This document shows, in pieces, positions 11,166-21,100 of a stretch of DNA of 64,000 bases. The DNA is from Marvania coccoides (lineage: Eukaryota > Chlorophyta > Trebouxiophyceae > Chlorellales > Chlorellaceae): positions 2,306,001-2,370,000 of the forward strand of contig OY978098.1 of the NCBI GenBank assembly GCA_963854735.1. Reading direction: 5' to 3'. The notes under the pieces are model-generated. The model had not been told where the DNA came from. It was given only the letters and a program-made list of their open reading frames with translations, and did not search any database. Within the stretch, counting starts at the first letter, position 1. Each line of letters begins with the position of its first letter. Made by a program: the position numbers and the translations under genes.

Positions 11166-12696
11166 ATGGGCGAGAAAAGGAACTTTGAAATCGTGATATG
11201 GGGTGCCAGTGGCTTTACAGGGCGCCTGGTTGCCGAGCACGTCGCTCGGGACTACAAAGGGCAGTTCAAGTGGGCTATAGCAGGGCGGTCGCTGGAAAAG
11301 CTGGAGGCTGTTCGCACGGAGCTCGCGCAGCGCTATGGCACCGATCTGTCCAGCATTCACATGCTCACGGGCTCCATCGACGACCAGGCATCCATGGACT
11401 CCATCGCTGGGCAGACCGCTGTCATCATCAACACCGCAGGCTCTCCCTTTGCCATCAACGGCACCCCGGTCGTAGAGGCAGCGCTGCGCAAGAAATCCGA
11501 CTACGTGGACATCACTGGGGAGCCCGCCTGGGTTAAAAAAACCATCGGGGCCTTCCATGAAGAAGCTACTGCCAAGGGGTGGGTTGCTTTTTCCATCCCG
11601 CAAATGTAGCCTTTAAATTTTCTATTTTTCACAAGTTGGCATAGTATGTCCTTTCCAGGGTGCGCATCGTCAACTGCTGCGGCTACGACAGCGTCCCCTC
11701 TGACCTGGGCGCCCTGCTGGTAGTAAAGCATATGCGGTCCACGTTGGGTGTCACCCCGGCCTCCATCATTAACGCCTTCAGCGAGGGAGAGGGCGGCGTG
11801 TCTGGTGGCACGGTCACATCGGCCCTGTATCACATGAGCCAGCCCAGCTTTGCGCAGGAGGAGTTGACCGGGACGTATGCCCTCATCCCCGATGGATCCA
11901 CCAAGGGCAGTGACGCCGACGTATACGGAACCACTTTCTGCGCCCCGTTGAACAAGTACCTGGCCCCCTTCGCCATGCAGGTGAGGAATTTTAAAGTACT
12001 GTAAAATTTAGTAAGCGTTTTAAAATAGTGTTTCATTTATATAAAATGTATACGTTTCTGCTCTTTCCCGCAGATTCCCAACACGCGAGTCGTTCACCGG
12101 AGTAACTACCTCCTGGGTTGGGGGGGCTCTGCTCTTAGCTATCGAGAGGGTGTGGTGGCCCCTAGCTGGGTGGCAGCCAAGGTCATTGCGCTGGCCACCA
12201 AGCTGATGAATTTCACCATGCGCCGCAAGTGGATGCACCCCCTGCTGCGCCGCGTGGTGCCCGCTCCAGGCAAGGGACCCACCCGCGAGGAGATGATGGC
12301 TGGCCACTACAAACACGTCTTCGTTGCCACCGCTCCCTCCGGCGAGAGCGTCATTGCCGAGGTGGGAGACCCCTGCCGCGACCCTGGGTGAGTGTTTAGA
12401 TTTAATAGTAGCTGGTTTCTTTAAATTACTATGGAAATGTAACTATTTAATTTACACATAACTTCCAATATTGCTGCAGCTGCTGGGGCACCTCTCGCAT
12501 GGTGCTGGAGTCTGCGCTGTGCCTGGCGCTGGAAAAGAGGCAGCTGAGCGCCGATCCGGAGCTGCTGAAGGGCGGCGTGCTGACCCCTGCCTCTGCGCTG
12601 GGCATGCACCTCGTCGGCCGGCTGATGAAGGCGGGCATGCAGTTTGAAGTGAAAAGCGGCGAGAAGCAGGAGGCAGCGAAAAAAAGTGATGTGTAA
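11166..12696 (+). CDS. saccharopine dehydrogenase-like oxidoreductase (SCCPDH family)
   Basis: A 421-residue protein from four exons (11166-11578, 11659-11980, 12074-12387, 12480-12696). The N-terminus is a Rossmann dinucleotide fold with GASGFTGRLVAEH (residues ~14-26), followed by AGRSLEKLE and the block SDYVDITGEPAWV. The sequence VNCCGYDSVPSDLGALLV spans the start of exon 2 and is diagnostic of the SCCPDH family, as is the late SRMVLESAL block. Members in animals and plants associate with lipid droplets or membranes. Their reaction is not settled, and true saccharopine cleavage should not be assumed. All splice junctions are GT-AG. Confidence 0.9.
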
Positions 12697-13229
12697 ATGG
12701 GATTTAAACGGTAATTTTTTTTGTTTTTATTTTTTGTTAGACGTCGAAGGTCGGTCTACTTTTTTCTTCATATCCTATCGCATTAGATTTAAAAGAATAA
12801 AAGGAAGGCTGCATAAAATAGTTTGTCATTTTCCCCCGGCCCGTAACGAAATGAGAGGAGGTCTCCTCGGTGGCCACCGCTCCGATACGACAATGGCGGA
12901 AGCGAGGCTTGTGCCCATCATGCATGCATGCTTCAATAATTCTGCTCAATCTGGCTGACTTGTGGCATCCAGGGGCATGTCACCGTGCAGCCGTGGTCCA
13001 GCTTCTGACACAGGACTCCGAGAATTCCGCCTATTTCTCCAGCATCAATATATTGAGAGACCCCAGCAATGCAAGTGGCGTTTTCTGTTATCCCGCTCCT
13101 ATTTACGTGTTTTTACATTTTAAAAATATATTAAAACAACATTGTGCAATCCCAAGGCCCCATCGCCTCGGGGGGAGGTGCCCTCTTTGAATATAAATAA
13201 GTTTCGATTTGATCAGAGTAAGAATAAAA
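12697..13229. other. intergenic spacer before VPS18
   Basis: This AT-rich spacer lies between two plus-strand genes, holding the 3' end of the first and the promoter of VPS18. No gene or repeat was recognised. Confidence 0.55.
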
Positions 13230-16200
13230 ATGTCGCTTCTCGACGATTGGAACGATCAGATGGCAGCAGGCTCCCCTGGAAGGATGCTCAATGCACCTGA
13301 AGACGAGGGAGAGGCTCCGCTGTTCACCCTGGACCACCGTGCAGAATTTCTTTCTCAGTAAGCCCTCGCCCGCGCTGCCATCACCAAACCTGCCCTTTCA
13401 ATCTCAACTCACCAAATTTTTTCTTTGTAGGGGTCGTGGCCATGCTGTGGCCTTCACTGCCGCCAACGACTGCATTTTTATCGCCACCTCTAGAAATTTT
13501 GTACTCCGCCACGACACCACCAGCGGCAGTGTTTCAGAGCTGGAGCTGTCGCGCAACCCCGAGGCGCGGGTGCGGCGCATATTTGTGGACCCTCTGGGCG
13601 CCACCGCACTCATCACGCTGCAAACTGGCAGCGTGGTAGAAACTTTGCACCTGGACCGACACTGGAAGAAACTGCGGCAGATCCCAAAGCTAAAAGGCCT
13701 GGTTGTGACGGCAGTGGCGTGGCCCCCCGTGCTACGGGTCACCAGCGTGAAGGACGCGCTGCTGGGCACGGATAAAGGCGCGCTTTTATCGCTCAGCGTC
13801 AACGAAGCGCAGCGCGAGACAATTCAAACGCTGGGCAAGCTGCCTGGCGCTCAAGGCCCCATTGCAGGGCTGTCCCAGGTGGCGCTGACCGGTGGCTCCG
13901 ACGAGAGGCTGGTTATGGCGCTGTGTGGCACCCATTTGCATCTTTTTCAAGGCGGTCCAACGCTGGCAGCGCTGTTCTCAAATTACGACCCCTCCTCGCT
14001 GCCGTGCAAGGAGGCAAAGGTGTTCGACCTGCCCATAGAGCAGGGCGCCGCCCAACTGCAGCTTCTAGGACCCTCCAAGCACCCAGACGGTGGCGTTATG
14101 GCGGGAGCAGCGCCCTTTCACATGCCGTCGCCTACCGAGTTTGCGATTCTTTCTATTTCGGGGGTGTACTACGGCCATTTGAAACTGACTGCAGATGTGG
14201 ATGACGAGCTCGACCACCTGACGGCCCACAAACTGCTGCCTTCGAGCGTGCTGCGTGGGGGACCGGCCTGGGAAGCTGCAGCCGCGCCGCCGCCGCCACC
14301 GGACCGTCCGCTGTCTCTGGCGCTGACGCAGCACCACCTGGTGCTGTTATATCCCACGCGCCTGCAGTTTGTCAACCGCACCAGCAAGCGAACGGTACAG
14401 GAGATGCCCTTGGAGAGATTTGCAACGCCGCTGAGAGGGTCTGCCGCTCTGCCGCTGGGACTGTCGCGTGACTCCCTGGCTGGGCGGGTAACGGTGCTGG
14501 CTGGGGATGACGCGCTGGAAGTGGATGCTTCTAACGAAGATCGAGACATGTGGAAGGTTTTGTTGGGTCGGGGGGGGTACTCTGCTGCTTTGCCGTTTTG
14601 CCGCTCCGCCTCGCAGCGCAATGCGGTGTACCTATCGGAAGCAGACGCGCTGCTGGCGGAAGGCCAGGCGGTGGCGGCTGCCGAGCGCTACGGCAAAGTG
14701 ACCTCAGCCGACCCTCCATTTGAAGACTTGGCGCTGAAACTGATGGAAGCGGCAGATCCGCAGGCCCTGCGCGCCTTCTTGCTGGCCAGGCTGGGCACGC
14801 TGGGGGTGGAGGACCGCGCGCAAGCCACAATGGTCGCTACTTGGCTGCTGGAGCTGCTGTTGGATGCGGCCAACCGAGCAGCGCTGGGCAGAATGGAGGG
14901 GGCGGAAGGCGCGGTGGCGGCGGAGAAGGCGGACGCGGAGGTGGCGGCGTTTTTGGTGGACCGAGTCGAGGTTTTGGACTCTGGAACGACGGTGGGGTTG
15001 CTTGAAGGGTACGGTCGCGGCGACGATCTGCTGGCTTATGCTCGCGCTCGAGGGGATCACGAGGCGGTGTTAGAGTGCCTAGTGCAGCGCGGAGAAGCGG
15101 AGCGCGCGCTGGAGGTGCTGCGCAAGCCCAGCGTCAGCGCTGAATTGGCCTACCGCTATGCCCCGGCGCTCGTCTCTCTGGCGCCGGTGCAAACCGTGCA
15201 AGCATGGATGGAGGCGTCCCCCGCGCTGGACCCCCGCCGACTACTCCCCGCGCTGCTGCATTTGGCGGAACCTGGCGCGCCGCCGGCCGCCCGCGCTGAG
15301 GCGCTGCGTTACGTCCGCTATTGCCTCTCTCGATTGGGCTCCACCGACCCTGCGCTGCACAACTTTGCGGTGGAGCTGTTGTCGGTGGACCCCATGCACG
15401 AGGCGGCGCTGCTGGACCACGTTGCGACCGCCAGGGACGCTAGAGGGCGGCCTTTGTTTGACCCCGTCCATGCGCTGCGCCTGGCGCGCGAGCGTGGGCG
15501 CCACCGCGCCGGGGTGGCGCTGTTGGCAGAGGTGGGGCTGTGGGAGGACGCGGTGGAGCTGGCGCTGGGTGAGCTTGACCGCGAGCTGGCGATTGAGATG
15601 GCGAGGCGGCCGGACGGGGATGCCGCCCTCACTCGCAAGCTGTGGCTGGCGGTGATGAGGCACGCCATTGGGGAGGGCCTGGCCGAGGGCGAAGAGGAGC
15701 GGGTAAGTGTTGGATATAATATATGAACGTATTTTAAAACCATTGTTTTATGTTACGACGATACTACTATTATTATCAGATTAACAAAGCTGCGCACACT
15801 TTATTTTATTTCTTTTTTGTCTATTCAACCCTCTGAAAAATATATTTGTTTTATTATTTTATTAAATGTCTCTTCTTTTCTATTGCAGCGTGAGCAGGTG
15901 CGCGAGGTGAGCCGGTTGATGGATGAGTCTGCTGGGGCGGTACACATCGAAGACGTACTGCCGCTGTTCCCAGATTTTGTGGAGGTGGGGGCCTTCCGCG
16001 ACGCCATCTGTTCCTCTCTGGAGCGGTACAACGAAGAAATGGAGGGACTGCGAGGAGAAATGGCGGTGGCATCACGCACCGCCACAGCGCTGCGAGAAAG
16101 CCTGGAAAAGATGGAGGGGCGCGTGGCGGCGGTGGATCTAGAGGAGGCGTGCGCGGCGTGCGGGCGGCCGCTCCACCAGCAGCCTCCTCCGCAAGCTGGC

Positions 16201-16539
16201 CCCAGTGGCGGCTCCTTGCAGCGGCTGTTTGTGTTTCCCACCGGAAACGCATTTCACGGGAGTTGTCTGTGCTCTGAAGTGGCCCAGGTGGCGCCCCCGC
16301 CGCAGCGGGACCGTATTCGGTGGCTGGCGAAGCGGCTGGCGGTGGTGGCTGAGGGGGAGGCGACTGTTCCCGCCGACGGTGCTGCTGCGCCTGCTGCATC
16401 TGTGGCTGAGCTGCGGCGGCAGCTGGAGGACGAGGTGGCGGTGGAAGATCCGTTTTGCGGGGAGGTGGTAGTGCGCCACATCGCCAAGCCCCTCATTTTG
16501 CCAGAAGAAGCGGACGAAGCAGCAAGCTGGGCGGTGTGA
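13230..16539 (+). CDS. VPS18: VPS18, core subunit of HOPS/CORVET tethering complexes
   Basis: A 1,016-residue protein from three exons (13230-13357, 13431-15702, 15889-16539). VPS18 tethers late endosomes and vacuoles before SNARE fusion. The first ~400 residues form the Pep3/Vps18 beta-propeller region, beginning FTLDHRAEFLSQGRGHAVAF across the first junction. The middle is a long alpha-solenoid of clathrin-heavy-chain-like repeats, with blocks such as AVLECLVQRGEAERALEVL and DAVELALGELDRELAIEMAR. The C-terminal exon starts REQVREVSRLMDESAGAV and contains a coiled coil and a RING-like zinc site (CAACGRPL, then GNAFHGSCL). Length agrees with plant VPS18. The ATG at 13230 gives MSLLDDWNDQ. Confidence 0.92.
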
Positions 16540-16568
16540 ATGCCATTATCTTGTATGTGTTTCTCCAT

Positions 16569-16589
16569 GTAGAAAACTCAGTTTTCTAC
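16569..16589. repeat. 21-bp palindrome in the spacer between convergent genes
   Basis: Two perfect 10-bp arms (GTAGAAAACT and its reverse complement) surround one central base, 30 bp after the VPS18 stop. The half-site TTTTCTACA/G recurs at about 16616-16627 and 16709-16720, the last just before the 3' end of the dehydrogenase gene. It could form a cruciform or an RNA hairpin. A role in 3'-end formation for the convergent pair is inference. Confidence 0.6.
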
Positions 16590-16759
16590 GCTGTGTGAAT
16601 TTCTACATTGTGCGAGTTTTCTACATGTAAAGATTATCCATCCTGAAATACAAAAAATCACGGTCGACCAAATTTCAAAAGAAAGTTTTGATGCCTTAAA
16701 TAAACTGAGTTTTCTACATCTGTATACTTTTGTTGGTAGGGCATTTATTTTTAAAATGT

Positions 16760-17072
16760 TTATGCCAGAGAGCCGCCGTCGATGTCCAGCGCCGTGCCGG
16801 TGACAAACGAGGACTTGTTAGAGGCCAGCCACAGCACAGCTTCAGCGATCTCATTGGGCTCTCCGGCGCGCGCCATGGGGGTCCTGGACTTGACGTAGGC
16901 CAGAATGTCAACGTTCTGCTCGCTCAGCTCCTGCCGGGCCTTGATGGTCATGGCGCTCTCGGTGTAGCCTGGAGTGGAAAAGGCAGAAGGCAAGAATGGT
17001 GTGGTGAACTCTAAATATGATGGAAAGCAATAAAGAATGAAGTGTAGAAAGAAAGAAAGAAAGAAAGCAATA

Positions 17073-17111
<39 letters not shown>

Positions 17112-17144
17112 CAATAAAGAAAGAAAGAAAGAAAGAAAGCAATA

Positions 17145-17188
<44 letters not shown>

Positions 17189-17819
17189 AGGGGGAGATGA
17201 AGCACACGAACTCACCAGGGCACACTGCGTTGACCCTGATACCGTGGGGGCCCAGCTCCGCGGCGATGGACTTGGTAAGCCCAATGATGCCGTGCTTTGA
17301 CGCGCTGTAGGCCACCATCATGGGGTTGCCGACTTTGCCGGCGGTGGAGGAGCAGTTGATGATGCTGCCGCCGCCGGAGGCCAGCATGAGGGGGATCTCG
17401 TGCTTGCAGCACAGAAACGTGCCGGTGAGGTTGACCGCGAGCACCCGGTCCCAGTTGGCCTTCTCGATGGTGGCGGAGTTGTACTGCCACTTGTCGATGC
17501 CGGCGTTGTTGTAAGCAGCATGCAGCCCGTTGAACTCCGCCTTGATGAACTTCATCAGCGCGATGACCTCCTCCTCCACGGACACGTCGCACTTGAAGAA
17601 GGCGGAGGTGCCGGAGCTGCGCTTGATCATATCTGCGGTCTCCAGTCCGCCGATCTCGTCGATGTCGGCAACGACAACTTTGTAGCCGGCCTCAGCAAAC
17701 TTGAGCGCGGTGGCGCGGCCGATGCCTGAGCCTGCACCGGTGACGAGCACGACCTTGTTGAAGTCGCGCTGCATGGCGGAGTTTCCCTGGGAAATGGCAT
17801 TAATTTCGGGGACCGTCAT
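16760..17819 (-). CDS. short-chain dehydrogenase/reductase (classical SDR)
   Basis: A 270-residue SDR in two exons (17819-17216 and 16968-16760). NAD(P) binding is shown by TGAGSGIG (27-34) and NNAG (104-107). The catalytic residues are S158, Y171 and K175 in YSASK. The region around VNAVCPG and the end [10 protein letters not shown] are family-typical, closest in style to bacterial glucose or 3-oxoacyl-ACP dehydrogenases. D52 after the second strand (VVADID) suggests NAD preference. There is no obvious targeting peptide. The single 247-bp intron is filled with AAAG repeats. It lies tail-to-head just downstream of the PKS on the same strand, but nothing in it shows a link to polyketide chemistry. 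Confidence 0.88.
17047..17189. repeat. AAAG/GAAA microsatellite in the SDR intron
   Basis: About 143 bp of tetranucleotide repeat is interrupted three times by the variant GCAATAAA. The repeat lies entirely within the intron. On the minus strand it is a long pyrimidine tract running up to the 3' splice site region. Confidence 0.9.
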
Positions 17820-17835
17820 TGTTGGTAAAATGTGA

Positions 17836-17880
17836 GGAGGGAGGGGGAGAGGGAGGGAGGGGGAGGGGGAGAGAGAGGAG
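17836..17880. promoter_or_regulatory. G-rich purine tract just upstream of the SDR start
   Basis: This is an almost pure G/A run on the plus strand with many GGG and GGGGG blocks, starting 16 bp before the SDR ATG. It has the pattern needed for a G-quadruplex on the template strand of the SDR gene. Whether it acts in transcription is inference. Confidence 0.5.
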
Positions 17881-18118
17881 TAAAGGAAACTGTAGAGAAA
17901 GGTAGAGTTTGAATTGATGAATTATTATAATAATAACCTGCCGAGAACCTTGAAACTAGGGGCAAATTGGCCTGTCGGTTTGGGGGAGCTCAATGGACAA
18001 GATCTCTTTCTTTCTTAAATTTTAAAAACACAGAAGAAAGAATATAAACTAGCAGTGGTAAATTTATCTACAATGAAAAATAGGTATTAAATAGGCATAA
18101 AGCAGAACACAAAAAGCT

Positions 18119-21100
18119 TTAATTCTTGTTGCCGGAAGTCGCTTTCAGCAAAAATGCCGCCGCAGCTGCAGTCACGCCGGCAAGCAATCGCAGATTTCCA
18201 AAGGGACTTGCCGATTGCAGCCCCTCCACCATGTTGCTGCCCCCTGCAGCTGCCGCTTCTCCCCCAGCACTACTGCCGCCAGCTGCGCCCGCATCCTGGC
18301 TGTCTTCACTACCGCCAATCCAGGAGTGGTTGGCGCCCAAGAGGCCTCCTTTAGCGCTCTCCATCAGCCCCAGTAGCTCCACCCCCACGTCTGCAGTCAC
18401 CTCCTTGTAGTGCGTTGAAACGAAGTAGTGGGTGCCGGGGACGTGAATGTGGCGGAAACGGGCCTTGGTGTGTCGTCCCCAGCCCTTCATGTACCCGACA
18501 GGGATGGTGTTGTCCTTGGTGCCGTCGAAGACGACGATAGGGATATTTAGAGGGGCCAGCGAGGTGTCGTAGCTGTACTGAACTGCCATCATAATATCGT
18601 TGACGCCCATAGGAGCCACCCGGTTGAACAGCCGGTCGTTCTTCGCCATTTCGTTCACCCCCGCAAAGTGTCCGGCCGCAAACGCCTCGATCTGCCTCTC
18701 TTTTGGCAGGTTGCCAAATCCGCGAAGCACCTTCATAACCTCCTCCAGAGGCGGCTTTTCGCCGCGGCGCAGGCGGCGCTGCAGATAGATCTTCATCACC
18801 ACGGACGCGTACACGTGGGGCGGCGAAACTGCGGCTGGCATGAAGGCCACGGGCATGGGGGCACATCCCGTCCGTTCCACCTCTCGAATGACTTCGTAGC
18901 CCACGATGGCGCCTAGGCAGGTGCCAAAAAACACATAGGGCTTGTCATTCAGAGGCAGGGAGTGCGCCAGCGTCTTGGCCAGCTCGGCAACGGTGCTGAG
19001 CGCCGTCTCGCCTTCGCGGCGGCCGCGGCCGGGAATTTCCACGGGGCACACCTGAATGGAGGCTGGCAGCATCATGGACCACCGTGCAAACAGGTGCTCA
19101 GACACGCCGCCGGCCCAAGGAAGGCAGAAAATGCGCATTTTGACGGTAACAGGGGTAGGCGCAATCCACATTGCCGCGGCCACAGCGGCCGGATCCGGCT
19201 GTGCTGCAGCGCGAGACGACGACGAGCCCGCCGACAGGGCGGAAGACGAGCCCCCAGCCGCCCAGGTGGCCGCCAGCTTCCCGGCGGCTTCCTCCATGAT
19301 GCTGCTTATAGTGGCACTGGCAGGGTCTTCCGCCAAGAGCGCCAAATCGATGCTCAGCGCGTCTTGCAGCTTCTGACGGAGCTCCAGTCCGGCTAGAGAG
19401 TCCAGTCCTTGCAGCGCCAGCGCCTGGGAGGGATCGATGTCTGCGGGAGCGATGCCCGTAATTGAGGAGGCAACCCGGCGCACCGTGGCTTCTAGCTCTT
19501 CCTGGGAAGAAACTCCAGAGCTGGACTCGACCTTTTGAGTGACATTCTCAACAATATCAGGTTTGGAGGCGGCCAGAGCTGCGAGAGGGGTGACCTCAAG
19601 CGCATCGAAAATTGGCGGCGGCATAGTTGGGGCGTTCTGCAGCAGGTTGGTCCAGTACTGCAGCGGCGCTGCGCCTAAGACGGGGGAGGCAACCCCCTGC
19701 AGCACCCGGCTGAAGGCTGCCAGCCCGGCTTCGCTGCTGAGCATGCCCATCGCGGCAGCTTGCTGGTTGGTGATGCGATATTTGTTGACCACCATGCCTG
19801 TAGAAAAAAGAAAAGAAAGAAAGAAAGAAAGAAAGAAAATATTATCACGTAAACTTTAAACTTAGTAAAACTACGTTTTTTGGCGTGTTTTATTTTAACT
19901 TGCCAACTGAGGCCCAGGCGCCCCACTGCACGGCCACCATTGGCGCACCGCGTGCAGCCTGTTGCTCCGCCAGAGCGTCCAGCACGGCGTTGGCGCCCGC
20001 GTAGTTTGCGTGATTCGCGTTTCCAGAGACGCTGGATACCGAAGAGAACAGCACATTGGTCGCCAGCGGGGCGCCCAGCGCTGCGACCTCAAAGCGCCGA
20101 ACAGCTGCCAGCTTGGGAGCTGCAGCCTGCCGCATCGTCGATGGAGTTTGCTTCAGGAGCCGCGCTTCAACTTGAATGCCAGCGGCGTGCACCACCACCC
20201 CGAGGCGCCGCTGCGTTGCGCCAGCAGCTGCTGTGGCAGCCGCAGCATCCTCAGCAAAAGAGCCGTCAGCCTTGGCCATCACCACGAGCTCCTGGCTGAA
20301 GAGGAGTCCAGCGGCGCTCGATGAGCCTGCCAGCAGCCCGGAACGGCCCAGCAGCACCAACGAGGCCGCGCCGTTGCCTGCAGCCCAGGTGGCGGTGAGA
20401 GATCCGAGGCCGCCGAGGCCGCCAGTAACCATGCAAGCCATATCCACAAATTCAGGGGCAATGAAAGGCGCAGCATGTGCGACATTGGCGCATCCTTGGC
20501 TGCCGTAAGTCAGCAGCGGCCTGAACATTGCTCCAGCGGTGGCCGCCGAGCCATATGCGTCACCCTCCCACTCGGAGGGCACACCAGCGGCGTACAGCGC
20601 GAATCCGCCTAGTTTGGAAGCATGTGGGGCTGCGCCGGCCGCGTCTTGGTCGATTGTAGCCAGCCGCACAGCTGGCAGTTCGTACGGCAAGTTCTTGAGC
20701 ACGCCAGCAGCAAAAGCAGCCGCCAGATGGGAGGCCCTGGGTCCTGGCTGCGCAGAAGTGACGATTGCGCTAGAAGATACCATGGCCAGCTCGTTGTCAG
20801 GCAGCGCCTCCCTGTGGTGGGCCAGCAGGCGAGCCACTTCCGCCCCAATCAACGCCTCATCGCCAGCATAGGCACGGTCGCAGCGACGCAGCAGAGCTGC
20901 CTTTTTGGAAGGAGGAGCTCCTTCAATTTCACCAGCAAGGAAGGACGGAGTGGCAGGGGCTTTGGCGGCGGCTTGCCATTCAATAGAGTACATCAGCTGA
21001 GCGGCAGAAGCAGCGCGTTTGAGGTTCATGCGATGAACAGGGGTGGAAACAGCGCCCGATAGTGACAGCTCAGCAATACCGGCGCTGGAAGACAGCAGCC

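Noticed and set aside
17011..17284. Open frames full of SFFLSFFL repeats
   Set aside because: They are translations of the AAAG microsatellite in the SDR intron, not membrane proteins.
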